A DNA stretch of 64,000 nt, taken from contig SAYS01000016.1 of the NCBI GenBank assembly GCA_004015825.1, positions 1-64,000 on the forward strand, written 5' to 3'. A model generated the notes under the pieces. That model saw only the letters and a program-made list of their open reading frames with translations, was not told the DNA's origin and ran no database searches. A program made the position numbers and the translations under genes. Below, piece by piece: positions 17,695 through 25,759 of the stretch. The first letter of the stretch is position 1; each line of letters starts with the position of its first letter. This stretch comes from Halovenus amylolytica. Its GTDB lineage: Archaea; Halobacteriota; Halobacteria; Halobacteriales; Haloarculaceae.

Positions 17695-18156
17695 TTACTC
17701 GTCTTGTTGCTGCTGTTGTTGCTGCTGCATCTGCTGCATCTGCTGGGCCTGCATCTGCTCTGCCTTTTGTTCGAGCTGTTCGGTTTCGGTCTCGATCTCC
17801 GCGATGTCGGACTGGATGTCCTCGATCCGATCGTCGAGCGTGTCTTTCTTGGATTCGAGCGAACTCTTCGCGCCCTCCTGGTCACGCTCTGCGGCGTAGT
17901 CGGCGCCGAGGTCGACGATCACTTCATCGATGTCCTGCACTTCGGCGCGGAGGTACGCGCCGCCGCCGAGCGGGACCTGCACGGTCGAGCCCGAATCGAG
18001 CGTTTCGATCGCCTCGATGGCCTCGTCGATCTCGCGTTTCTCCTGCTGGAGCCCGTCGATTTCGCCCTGCAGGGCCTCCTTGTGCTGTTCGAGTTCCTCG
18101 ATCTGCTGTGCGACCTGCTGCATCTGTCCGCCGCCGCCGCCACCACCGAGGCTCAT
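17695..18156 (-). CDS. pfdA: Prefoldin subunit alpha
   Basis: Subunit of the hexameric prefoldin chaperone that hands unfolded proteins to the thermosome. The 153-residue chain has two long coiled-coil helices (about 10-55 and 95-150) around a beta hairpin (VQVPLGGGAYLRAEV, about 58-85), the alpha-class prefoldin layout. The start is Gly-rich (SLGGGGGGG) and the tail Gln-rich (about 135-151), which is low complexity. Its start overlaps the stop of the LX gene by 4 nt, and ftsY follows directly. Confidence 0.93.
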   Translation of the reverse strand: MSLGGGGGGGQMQQVAQQIEELEQHKEALQGEIDGLQQEKREIDEAIEAIETLDSGSTVQVPLGGGAYLRAEVQDIDEVIVDLGADYAAERDQEGAKSSLESKKDTLDDRIEDIQSDIAEIETETEQLEQKAEQMQAQQMQQMQQQQQQQQDE

Positions 18157-18326
18157 GCTGACACCTCCGCGATCTCGACCTGTGTACGGTTCAGGCCGTG
18201 GCGCGAGCCGAACTCGGCGTAGACGTGTTCGACTGCAACGTCTTCATTTTCCGCTTCGAGTGCCTTCTCGAAGGACTGCCATCCATCCCGAGCGTTCCAG
18301 CGTCCGGTGACGGTGTATTCGTCCAT
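18153..18326 (-). CDS. rplX: 50S ribosomal protein LX (L18Ae/L20a)
   Basis: A 57-residue archaeal large-subunit protein: MDEYTVTGRWNARDGWQSF at the start, then VAVEHVYAEFGSRHGLNRTQVEI, the family's conserved end. ATG 18326 is chosen because it gives the normal length; an in-frame upstream start would add 22 residues absent from the family. The stop overlaps pfdA by 4 nt, and LX-pfdA-ftsY is a conserved haloarchaeal order. The usual upstream partners tif6 and L31e are not here; the V/E/T repeat protein takes that place. Confidence 0.9.
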   Translation of the reverse strand: MDEYTVTGRWNARDGWQSFEKALEAENEDVAVEHVYAEFGSRHGLNRTQVEIAEVSA

Positions 18327-18443
18327 GTCCACTGATGGGACATCGACGCGGAAGAATCTTCCTACTTGGGTGACGCAACTGTTCGGTGTCACAGAGGCAA
18401 TCTCGACGCCAGTTCGAAAGACACTACGGGAGCAATCGCGTTC

Positions 18444-19340
18444 CTATCTGTCGGATTGGGTTTCGCCGTCTGTCTCACCGGAGTCCTGGATCTTCTCGTC
18501 GACTGCCTTTTCGACTTTCTCTTCGACTGCGTTCTCGACTGAATCTTCCACTGTGTCGCCGACTGTCTCCTCGACTGTATCTTCGACAGTCTCCTCGACT
18601 TTGTCGCCGACGGTCTCTTCGACAGTTTTCTCGACAGTCTCCTCGACTTTGTCGCCGACGGTCTCTTCGACAGTTTTCTCGACAGCCTCCTCGACTTTGT
18701 CTTCGACTGTCTTCTCCACGGTTTTTTCGACCGACCCTTCGACAGTTTCAGGAACTGTCTGTTCGACAGTCTCCTCGACAGTCTTCTCGACTGACCCCTC
18801 GACGGTCTCGCCGACAGTGTCCTCGACGGTATCCTCGACAGTCTCCTCGACTTTGTCGCCGACGGTATCCTCGACAGTCTCCTCGACTTTGTCGCCGACG
18901 GTATCCTCGACAGTCTCCTCGACTTTGTCGCCGACGGTATCCTCGACAGTCTTCTCGACTTTGTCGCCGACGGTATCCTCGACAGTCTTCTCGACAGTTT
19001 CGCCAACGGTGTCCTCGACGGTCTGTTCGACCGTTTCACCGACGCTCGCTTCGACCTGTTTTTCGACAGCCTCGCCGACGCTCCGTTCGACACTTTCGTC
19101 TACCTGCTCGCCGACGGTGTCTTCGACTGTCGTCTCGACAGTTTCCTCGACAGCCTCCGTCATCCACTCCGGATCGAACCGTCCCATCTTCCAGACGACG
19201 TGTAGCGCATACGAGACGAGCACCCCGAGTGCGAATGCGATCCCGGTCTGCTGACCGACCACTGCCATGAGCACAACAGCAATGAAAATCAATACACCGT
19301 ACGAAAGATCGATAAGAGCGTCGATCCGGCCTGGTTCCAT
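18444..19340 (-). CDS. Membrane-anchored V/E/T repeat protein, function unknown
   Basis: Not recognised as a known family. The 298-residue protein starts with two hydrophobic helices (about residues 12-30 and 35-52), then WKMGRFDPEWM. About 240 residues follow, built almost only from T-V-E-x, V-E-E-x and V-G-D-K tetrads, and a short polar tail. Val recurs every fourth residue for nearly the whole length, which is not the heptad of a standard coiled coil. Twelve-residue units (such as TVGDKVEETVED) repeat in tandem, matched by 36-bp DNA units. The charge is strongly acidic. ATG 19340 (MEPGRID) fits the AT-rich element at 19363-19372 (28 nt away); ATG 19349 would add three residues. It is divergent from the Mrp antiporter operon. 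Confidence 0.75.
   Translation of the reverse strand: MEPGRIDALIDLSYGVLIFIAVVLMAVVGQQTGIAFALGVLVSYALHVVWKMGRFDPEWMTEAVEETVETTVEDTVGEQVDESVERSVGEAVEKQVEASVGETVEQTVEDTVGETVEKTVEDTVGDKVEKTVEDTVGDKVEETVEDTVGDKVEETVEDTVGDKVEETVEDTVEDTVGETVEGSVEKTVEETVEQTVPETVEGSVEKTVEKTVEDKVEEAVEKTVEETVGDKVEETVEKTVEETVGDKVEETVEDTVEETVGDTVEDSVENAVEEKVEKAVDEKIQDSGETDGETQSDR
18610..18705. repeat. 48-bp tandem unit inside the V/E/T gene
   Basis: The segment from 18610 reappears at 18658, offset 48 bp, almost unchanged (ggtctcttcgacag then ttttctcgacag in each). In protein this is a 16-residue unit. It lies next to the 36-bp array and shows that units of different length have been copied within this gene. Confidence 0.65.
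18828..19007. repeat. 36-bp tandem repeat array inside the V/E/T gene
   Basis: Five units begin at 18828, 18864, 18900, 18936 and 18972, each starting ggtatcctcgacagtct and ending near gtcgccgac; the fourth and fifth have small changes. Each unit encodes 12 residues in frame, so gain or loss of a unit would keep the reading frame. This is a candidate length-variable locus. Confidence 0.85.
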
Positions 19341-19485
19341 ACGCTGCATTCGTCGGGGGCGCGTTAATTATTTCCGAAACTCCATCGAAGATGGGGCGCT
19401 GTGACCGTTTTCTCAGCCAGAATACGGCAACCGGACTGTCGCGAGATAGTTACTGTTAACTCTTGGGACACAGATCAATAATACA

Positions 19486-20577
19486 ATGAGTGGAACATCC
19501 GGCCCGCGGATCCTCGTCCCCGTGGGCGATTCGGTCACACTCCGGAACACTGTTGCCTACGCCGTCCGCGAGCTGACCGAGGCTTCCGAAGACGGCTCGG
19601 TCCACTTCGTTTTTCCGACCCACTGGCAGACCCGGCAACTCGACGAGGAGGCGGCCGAGGCTGCCGAAGAGCTGCTCGATCGCATCCAGACCTGGGTCCG
19701 CGAAGATCTGGATCTCGAACCCGACGAGGAGGTACCCATGTCGGTTACGACGGCGCTTATCGCGACAGAAGAGTATCTGTTCAGCTACCGGGATTACGCC
19801 GATTCGCTCGTCGAGTACGCCCGCGAGCACGACCTCGATCACATCGTCTTCGATCCGGAGTACAACCCCGACGGACAGGGGCCGCTCCTGAGCCCGATCG
19901 AGGCCGAACTCGACCGTCTCGACGATATCACGTACGAAACGGCACCGGTCGAACGGGAGATCCGCGGGCGGCAACTCCTCACCGGCGGTATCAACATCGG
20001 CACGTTTCTCGGAACCTTCGTTCTCTCCTTTTTGTTCTACCAGTTCCTGGGCGGTTTCAGCGGGACGTTCGACTACGCGACTGGTGCCATCAGCGCGGGC
20101 ATCGTCGCCGCAGTCCTCTCCGGAATCACGTTCAGTGGCGATTTCCGACCGCTCCGTGCCCTGCGAACGATCGGCCGACTGCTCGTCTATTTTCCTTTCC
20201 TGCTCTGGGAGATCGCGAAGGCGAATCTCCAGGTCGCCTACATCGTGCTCCATCCGTCGCTTCCGATCGACCCCAGCGTCGAGCGGATCCGCCCCGCAGT
20301 GCCGATCGGGCTCCCGGTGACGCTCCTGGCAAACAGCATCACGCTGACGCCGGGGACGGTGACGATCGACATCCGGGATCGGGAGTTTTACGTCCACGCC
20401 TTCTCCCAGTCCTCCAGAGATGGCCTCTACGACGGCGATCTCGAACGCTGGGTCAGGTTCGTCTTCTTCGGCCGAGGTGGGTTCAGAATCGCCTCACTGC
20501 GCGAACGTGGACAGGCCGACGAATCAGCCGACGACCAGGAGTCACCGCCGGCCACCGAGGAGGCTGATTCAGTATGA
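19486..20577 (+). CDS. mrpE: Mrp antiporter subunit E with N-terminal Usp-like domain
   Basis: First gene of the Na+/H+ antiporter operon. The 363-residue protein is a fusion. Residues about 5-155 look like a universal-stress-protein fold (RILVPVGDSVTLRNTVAYAV at the start, DHIVFDPEYNP near its end). Residues about 165-335 are MrpE: three or four membrane segments, then WEIAKANLQVAYIVL and LPVTLLANSITLTPGTVTID, the MrpE signature. The Ser/Asp/Glu-rich tail is acidic. In other organisms MrpE lacks the Usp part; a fused form is seen in haloarchaea. The Usp part could bind a nucleotide and sense the cell state (inference). It overlaps mrpF by 4 nt. Confidence 0.88.
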   Translation: MSGTSGPRILVPVGDSVTLRNTVAYAVRELTEASEDGSVHFVFPTHWQTRQLDEEAAEAAEELLDRIQTWVREDLDLEPDEEVPMSVTTALIATEEYLFSYRDYADSLVEYAREHDLDHIVFDPEYNPDGQGPLLSPIEAELDRLDDITYETAPVEREIRGRQLLTGGINIGTFLGTFVLSFLFYQFLGGFSGTFDYATGAISAGIVAAVLSGITFSGDFRPLRALRTIGRLLVYFPFLLWEIAKANLQVAYIVLHPSLPIDPSVERIRPAVPIGLPVTLLANSITLTPGTVTIDIRDREFYVHAFSQSSRDGLYDGDLERWVRFVFFGRGGFRIASLRERGQADESADDQESPPATEEADSV

Positions 20578-20864
20578 CACTCGTCAGTGAGGGACTCGTC
20601 GGTGACGTCTTCCTGGCGCTGGTCGGTGCGTTCATCCTGACTGCGATCGTCGCGATGTACCGCGTCATCCAGGGTCCGACGACACAGGATCGCGTGATCG
20701 GCGTCAACGCTGTCGGGACGACGACCGTGCTCATCATCGCGCTGATTGCGGCCGTCTTCGACCAGCCGGCGTTTCTGGATATCGCGATCGTCTATGCACT
20801 CCTGAACTTCCTGATGAGCATCGCGATCTCGAAGTTCACGGTCGAACGCGGGGGTGTCCTATGA
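20574..20864 (+). CDS. mrpF: Mrp antiporter subunit F
   Basis: A 96-residue membrane protein with three helices: VFLALVGAFILTAIVAMYRVI, VLIIALIAAVFDQ and IAIVYALLNFLMSIAISKF. The motif RVIQGPTTQDRVIGVNAVGT is the MrpF signature between helices one and two. It is part of the antiporter membrane complex. ATG 20574 overlaps the mrpE stop, and its own stop overlaps mrpG by 4 nt, so translation is coupled. Confidence 0.92.
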   Translation: MTLVSEGLVGDVFLALVGAFILTAIVAMYRVIQGPTTQDRVIGVNAVGTTTVLIIALIAAVFDQPAFLDIAIVYALLNFLMSIAISKFTVERGGVL

Positions 20865-21175
20865 GCCTGCTGGCCTGGAGTGCCGTCGCGCTCGTCGTCG
20901 TCGGCCTGTTCTTTACCATCGTCGCCGCCGTTGGCCTCATCCGACTACCGGATCTCTACACACGTGCACACGCTACATCGAAAGCGGATACACTCGGCAC
21001 CCTCCTCACCCTCGCTGGCGTCGCGGTCGTGTTCCAGTCCGGGGTGCCCCGCATCAAACTCGGCTTGCTCGCGGTGTTTATGCTGATTACGACACCGACG
21101 GCGACACACGCGATCACCCGCGCGGCACACGACCAGGGGATCGCGCCGTGGGTCCTCGGGGGTGACGAGGAGTGA
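20861..21175 (+). CDS. mrpG: Mrp antiporter subunit G
   Basis: A 104-residue membrane protein with three helices. The conserved motif GLIRLPDLYTRAHATSKADTLG follows the first helix and identifies MrpG/MnhG. LLAVFMLITTPTATHAITRAAH is the last helix plus the family ending. It overlaps both neighbours: ATG in the mrpF stop, and GTG of the next gene in its own stop (GTGA). Confidence 0.93.
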   Translation: MSLLAWSAVALVVVGLFFTIVAAVGLIRLPDLYTRAHATSKADTLGTLLTLAGVAVVFQSGVPRIKLGLLAVFMLITTPTATHAITRAAHDQGIAPWVLGGDEE

Positions 21176-21708
21176 TCACGCTGCTCGAAGCGGCGTTGCT
21201 CGGGTTCGTCCTCGTGAGCGCGGTCGCGACGATCCTTCTGCGGGATGTCCTGGCAGCGATCGTCGCCTTCGGTGCGTACAGTCTCGGTCTCGCAATGTTG
21301 TGGCTCACGCTGCAGGCACCCGATGTCGCACTCACGGAGGCGGCGATCGGTGCCGGTGTGACGACGATCCTGTTCATTCTGACGCTGACGAAGACTGTCC
21401 GGCCGAGCGAGGATTCGGTGTTCACGCCGATCAACTGGCCGGCTGCGGGTGTAGCCGTCCTCTTCGCCGGCGCATTGCTCTGGACGGTGCCGGCGATGCC
21501 GGCGATCGGTGATCCCAGCGCACCCGCCTGGGCAGATGACGTAACGCAGTTCTATCTCGAAAGCGGCTACGCGGAGACCGGCGTCGAAAACGTCGTGACG
21601 GCCGTCCTCGCCGCGTTCCGTGGCTTCGACACCTTCGGCGAGGCGGTCGTCGTCTTCGCTGCGGGTGTTGCAGTCCTCGTCATCATCAGGGAGGAACAGT
21701 TCACATGA
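21172..21708 (+). CDS. DUF4040 subunit, equivalent to the C-terminal part of MrpA (MbhD-like)
   Basis: A 178-residue membrane protein. Residues 1-75 match DUF4040: AALLGFVLVSAVATILLRDVLAAIVAFGAYSLGLAMLWL and the PDVALTEAAIGAGVTTILFI motif, which corresponds to MbhD or the region after the NuoL-like part of bacterial MrpA. The rest has two more helices and ends in VAVLVIIREEQFT, like MbhE/MrpB-N. The start codon is GTG at 21172, overlapping the mrpG stop. The big NuoL part of MrpA is not fused here, so MrpA is split in this organism. Confidence 0.85.
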   Translation: MITLLEAALLGFVLVSAVATILLRDVLAAIVAFGAYSLGLAMLWLTLQAPDVALTEAAIGAGVTTILFILTLTKTVRPSEDSVFTPINWPAAGVAVLFAGALLWTVPAMPAIGDPSAPAWADDVTQFYLESGYAETGVENVVTAVLAAFRGFDTFGEAVVVFAAGVAVLVIIREEQFT

Positions 21709-22175
21709 GCAATCATAATCCAGAGACAGAACGAGTAGAACGCCCGTACACGGAGAGTAGCGTCATTATGACTACCGTCAGGGTCGTCGCCCCCTTCGTG
21801 TTCACCTACGGACTGTTCGTCATGTTCCACGGCGCGTCGTCTTCGGGCGGGGGCTTCCAGGGCGGTGCGATCGTCGCCGCGATGGTGTTGATGCTCGCTT
21901 TCGCGTTCGGGATCGAACCGACACAGCGGTGGTTCAAAAACACCGCCATCGTCCTGCTGGCGACCGGGGGTGTCCTCGCTTTCCTCTTCATCGGCGTCGG
22001 CCCACTCCTGCTGGACGGGACCTTCCTCGAATACAGTGCCTACGGATTCAAGAAGGCACCAAAATACGGGATCGAGGGCGTCGAGCTCGGGATCGGGGCG
22101 ATCGTCGCCAGCGTCATCTCCGGGCTCTTTTTCGCCATTGCCCGTGGCTTCGAGTACACGGAGGGACAACAATGA
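21705..22175 (+). CDS. mrpB: Mrp antiporter subunit B (MnhB domain)
   Basis: A 156-residue membrane protein with four helices. VVAPFVFTYGLFVMFHGASSSGGGFQGG is the MnhB signature (the G-H/F-x-x-P/S-G-G-G-F-Q-G-G loop), followed by AAMVLMLAFAFG and IGVGPLLLD. It sits in the usual place between the DUF4040 gene and mrpC, overlapping both by 4 nt. Confidence 0.93.
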   Translation: MSNHNPETERVERPYTESSVIMTTVRVVAPFVFTYGLFVMFHGASSSGGGFQGGAIVAAMVLMLAFAFGIEPTQRWFKNTAIVLLATGGVLAFLFIGVGPLLLDGTFLEYSAYGFKKAPKYGIEGVELGIGAIVASVISGLFFAIARGFEYTEGQQ

Positions 22176-22531
22176 TCGACCTCCTGACGACGAAGTACAA
22201 CTACATCGCGGCAATCTTGCTGATGGCCGGCGGACTGTACATGGTCATCGGCGACCGGAACCTCGTCAAGAAGGTGATCGGGATGAACCTCTTCCAGACG
22301 GGGATCTTCCTGTTTTTCATCACGACCGCCTTCGTCGAGGGCGGCGAGCCGCCGGTGATCCAGGAGGGTGTCGAAACCTACGTCAGCCCGCTGCCACACG
22401 TCCTCATCCTGACTGCGATCGTCGTCGGGGTGAGCCTGACGGCCGTCGCGCTGACGCTCATTATCCGGATCTACAGCGAGTACGGGACACTCAGAGAAGA
22501 CGTGATAACGGAGATGGAAACCGATGACTGA
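22172..22531 (+). CDS. mrpC: Mrp antiporter subunit C (NuoK-like)
   Basis: A 119-residue, three-helix protein homologous to NuoK of complex I. The sequence reads IAAILLMAGGLYMVIGDRNL, KKVIGMNLFQTGIFLFFIT and PHVLILTAIVVGVSLTAVALTL, with the P-x-x-LxLTAIVVG motif of the family. It is a proton-path subunit of the antiporter. ATG 22172 overlaps the mrpB stop; the upstream open frame is not used. The stop overlaps the start of mrpD by 8 nt. Confidence 0.93.
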   Translation: MIDLLTTKYNYIAAILLMAGGLYMVIGDRNLVKKVIGMNLFQTGIFLFFITTAFVEGGEPPVIQEGVETYVSPLPHVLILTAIVVGVSLTAVALTLIIRIYSEYGTLREDVITEMETDD

Positions 22532-24047
22532 CGCAATCGTTCTGGCGGTGGTTGTACCGATTTTTGGGGCGATGCTCTCGATGATTGCCGGCCTGCGGTT
22601 CGACCGGTCGGGCTGGACAGTCGCCGCCCTGACCTGTCTCGCACAGTTGGGGACTGCGCTCGCGATCCTGTACACCGTCGTCCAGGACGGGACACAGCGG
22701 TACGAACTCGCCGGCTTCACTCCACCGGAGGGGATCGAACTCGTCGCGGATGGGCTCTCCGCACCGGTAATCGTTCTGGTCGCCACTGTCTCACTCGCGG
22801 TCGTCGTCTACGCACGCCAGGCAGGCCCACGCGGAAATGCCTTCTACACTCTCTACCTGCTCCTTGTCGGTGGACTGGCAGGCGTGACGTTGACGGGGGA
22901 CATCTTCAACATGTACGTCTTCCTCGAAATCACGGGTCTGGCAGCCTACGCGCTGGTCGCGAGCGGCGATTCGACGGAAAGCGCCGTGGCAGGACTGAAA
23001 TACCTCATCCTGGGGACGATCGGTGCCTCGCTGTTCCTCCTCGGTGCGGGCTACGCCTACATCGCGACGGGGACGCTGAATATGGTCGATCTCTCGGAAC
23101 AGCTGGCAGCCGCTGGCTACGGCTCGCGGCTGGTCCTGGGTGCGTTCGGCCTGCTCGTCACTGGATTGCTCGTCAAGGTGGCGCTGTTCCCGGTCCACAC
23201 CTGGCAGCCTGGCGCGTACTCGAATGCACCCGACAGCGTCAGCGTCTACATCTCCGCGCTCGTCTCGACGGTCGCCGCCTACGCCGTTGCCCGCGTCCTC
23301 TACACCGTCTTCACCCCCGAATTCTTCACTGCCAACCCAATCGCACAGACCGCACTCGTCTACGCGGCTGCAGTCAGTATTATCGCAGGCAGCGTGCTCG
23401 CAGTCCTCCAGCGCGATCTCAAACGCATGCTCGCGTACTCCTCCGTCTCGCAGTTCGGGATGGTCGTCGCAGGCTTTGCCCTCCTCTCGCAGTCGGCGGC
23501 AGTCGGTGGTGTCATCCACCTGATCGGCCACGCAGTGCTGAAAGGCGGACTGTTCGCGGCGGTCGGCGTCGTCGCCGCACAGACCGGGGCGCGGAGCATC
23601 GACGAGTACGCCGGCCTCGCCAGCCGCGCACCGCTGTCGGCGGGACTGGTCGCCGTGCTCGGCCTCTCGCTGGTCGGTGTCCCGCCGAGTGTCGGCTTCG
23701 TCGGAAAGTTCTACATCGCCGTCGGTGCTGTCGAGACCGGCACGTGGCCGATCGCGGCGGTCATTTTTGCCAGCACTGTGTTGACACTCGCCTACTTCGC
23801 GCGGATCATCGAGCGGATGTATTTCGCCCAGCCTGCGGTCGAACCGTCCTCGGATGGCGCTGTCGCAGTCGACGTCGGCGACGGTGTGTCGGCTGACGGT
23901 GGCGAAGAAATCCACTCGTCAGCGGGTGCCTCTCCGGAGATGGTCGCTGTCGTCGTGGTCGCTGCTGTCGCTGCGGTGACACTCGGCTTCGCCGGGAGTG
24001 CAATCGAGAGCTTCCTCGAACCGACGCTCGTGGAGGTGTTCGGCTGA
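22524..24047 (+). CDS. mrpD: Mrp antiporter subunit D (first NuoN/L-like protein)
   Basis: A 507-residue protein of about 14 helices, an ion-translocating subunit related to NuoN/NuoM. Seen motifs: GDIFNMYVFLEITGLAAYALVA (helix with the conserved Glu), VKVALFPVHTWQPGAYSNAP (conserved Lys in the helix and the HTW/L-P loop) and DLKRMLAYSSVSQFGM with the conserved Lys. An Asp/Gly/Ser-rich loop lies near residues 435-465 before the last helix. It is stop-start overlapped (TGATG) with the next gene. Three such proteins are encoded in a row. Confidence 0.92.
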   Translation: MTDAIVLAVVVPIFGAMLSMIAGLRFDRSGWTVAALTCLAQLGTALAILYTVVQDGTQRYELAGFTPPEGIELVADGLSAPVIVLVATVSLAVVVYARQAGPRGNAFYTLYLLLVGGLAGVTLTGDIFNMYVFLEITGLAAYALVASGDSTESAVAGLKYLILGTIGASLFLLGAGYAYIATGTLNMVDLSEQLAAAGYGSRLVLGAFGLLVTGLLVKVALFPVHTWQPGAYSNAPDSVSVYISALVSTVAAYAVARVLYTVFTPEFFTANPIAQTALVYAAAVSIIAGSVLAVLQRDLKRMLAYSSVSQFGMVVAGFALLSQSAAVGGVIHLIGHAVLKGGLFAAVGVVAAQTGARSIDEYAGLASRAPLSAGLVAVLGLSLVGVPPSVGFVGKFYIAVGAVETGTWPIAAVIFASTVLTLAYFARIIERMYFAQPAVEPSSDGAVAVDVGDGVSADGGEEIHSSAGASPEMVAVVVVAAVAAVTLGFAGSAIESFLEPTLVEVFG

Positions 24048-25759
24048 TGAGCGACGTCGCCTCCCTCCGGCCGCTCGCGGCGGTGCTCGTCTCCGCGGTC
24101 GCGATCCCGCTGATCGTCGGCTCCTATCGTCGGCAGAACCTCAGGGAGTTCTGGACGATTCTGGTCGCACTCGCCAAAGTCGCGATCGTCGGCAGCATGG
24201 TGCCCGGTGTGCTCGACGGGACGGTCTACGTCACGGACATCGGTGCCTACGTCGCTGATATCAGTTTCGTCCTGCGGGTCGACCCACTCGGACTCCTGTT
24301 TGGCCTGCTCGCGAGCGCGCTGTGGGTCATCACGAGTTTCTACAGCATCGGCTACATGCGCGGACTCAGCGAGGACTCGCAGACGCGATACTTCGCCTCC
24401 TTCGCGGCGAGTGTGAGCACTGCGATCGGTGTCGCCTTCGCTGGCAACCTGATCACGCTGTTTATCTTCTACGAACTGCTGACCGTCGCGACCTACCCGC
24501 TCGTCGCCCACGACGAGACGGCGGAAGCACGCGCTGCCGGCCGGAAATACCTCACCTACACGTTTATCGGCGGGGTTGCAGTCCTCGCAGGAACGGTGCT
24601 CGTCTTCTCGATGGCGGGCACGACGTCGTTCACACCGGGCGGGATCGGGGAACTCGCCGACGCCGATCCAGCACTCGCACGCCTCGCCTTCGCGCTGCTT
24701 GCCGGCGGGTTCGGCGTCAAGGCCGCACTGATGCCGATGCACTCCTGGCTTCCTGACGCGATGGTTGCGCCGACGCCGGTCTCCGGGCTGCTCCACGCCG
24801 TCGCGGTCGTCAAAAGCGGTGTGTTCGGGATCGCCCGCGTCACGCTCGACGTGTTCGGCCCCGGGACGATGCAGGATCTGGGCGTTGGGCTCCCACTGGC
24901 AGCTATCGCCGCGTTCACCCTTCTGACCGCGAGTATCATCGCGCTCCGGAAGGATAACCTCAAGCGGCGACTCGCCTACTCGACGATCAGCCAGCTCTCC
25001 TATATCGTGCTCGGCCTCGGGATTCTCTCGGGTGAGGCCGTCGTCGGAGCCTTACTGCATATCCCCGCCCACGCGTTCATGAAGCTCACACTCTTCTTCT
25101 GTGCGGGTGCGATTCACGTCGAGACGCACACCGACGACATCTCGGATATGGCCGGGATCGGCAAGCGCATGCCACTGACGATGGTCGCCTTCGCCGTCGC
25201 CGCGGCCGGGATGGCGGGGATTCCGCTGGTCGCCGGCTTCGTCAGCAAGTGGTATCTGCTGATCGGCAGCGTCAGCGCCGGCCAGGAGATCTTCGCGGTG
25301 GTGCTGTTGATCTCCGGCATGCTCAACATCGCCTACTTCTGGCCGATCGTCTACCAGGCCTTCTTCGAGAGTCCCGACGCACACGACGAGAAACCGCTGA
25401 TCGAATCGCCGTTCGGCGGGCTGTTCGGCTCGGAATCGGGTGAGTCGACTCCCGTCGATGGCACGACTGTCAAGGCAGACGGTGGTGACACCGTGAACGA
25501 CGATGACCACGACGAACACGACGACGCCGACCACGAGACGGATACCGATGTGGACCACGACGACCACTATCATCACGGTGGCCCGCCAGCGGGTGGCTGG
25601 GACGAGCGCAACTGGCACGGGAGCGAATCGACCTGGTTCATGCTCGGGCCGATCCTCGCGGCCGCGACCGGTGCGCTCGCGCTCGGGATCGTCCCCGCGA
25701 CAGCGCTGTTCCTCGAGATCGTTCAGGAGGTCGCGATCAACGTGGGGGTGATGCCATGA
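24047..25759 (+). CDS. Second MrpD/NuoN-like subunit with His/Asp-rich loop
   Basis: A 570-residue multi-helix antiporter subunit. Core motifs: FIFYELLTVATYPLVAHDET, VKAALMPMHSWLPDAMVAPTPVS, and KDNLKRRLAYSTISQLSY. Between the last two helices (about residues 470-520) is a hydrophilic loop rich in His and Asp (DDDHDEHDDADHE, then DVDHDDHYHHGG). It could bind divalent metal ions (inference). It overlaps both neighbours by 1 to 4 nt. By elimination, this and the next protein supply the large subunit that MrpA provides in bacteria; which one is not clear. Confidence 0.88.
   Translation: MSDVASLRPLAAVLVSAVAIPLIVGSYRRQNLREFWTILVALAKVAIVGSMVPGVLDGTVYVTDIGAYVADISFVLRVDPLGLLFGLLASALWVITSFYSIGYMRGLSEDSQTRYFASFAASVSTAIGVAFAGNLITLFIFYELLTVATYPLVAHDETAEARAAGRKYLTYTFIGGVAVLAGTVLVFSMAGTTSFTPGGIGELADADPALARLAFALLAGGFGVKAALMPMHSWLPDAMVAPTPVSGLLHAVAVVKSGVFGIARVTLDVFGPGTMQDLGVGLPLAAIAAFTLLTASIIALRKDNLKRRLAYSTISQLSYIVLGLGILSGEAVVGALLHIPAHAFMKLTLFFCAGAIHVETHTDDISDMAGIGKRMPLTMVAFAVAAAGMAGIPLVAGFVSKWYLLIGSVSAGQEIFAVVLLISGMLNIAYFWPIVYQAFFESPDAHDEKPLIESPFGGLFGSESGESTPVDGTTVKADGGDTVNDDDHDEHDDADHETDTDVDHDDHYHHGGPPAGGWDERNWHGSESTWFMLGPILAAATGALALGIVPATALFLEIVQEVAINVGVMP

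Noticed and set aside
18828-19007. Possible CRISPR array
   Set aside because: The 36-bp units follow each other without spacers and stay in frame inside a gene.
18307-19254. Plus-strand frame of repeated Ser-Thr-Val units, looking like a cell-surface protein
   Set aside because: It is the complement of the V/E/T gene; the minus-strand frame has a promoter and membrane helices, and its repeats are acidic as expected in a halophile.
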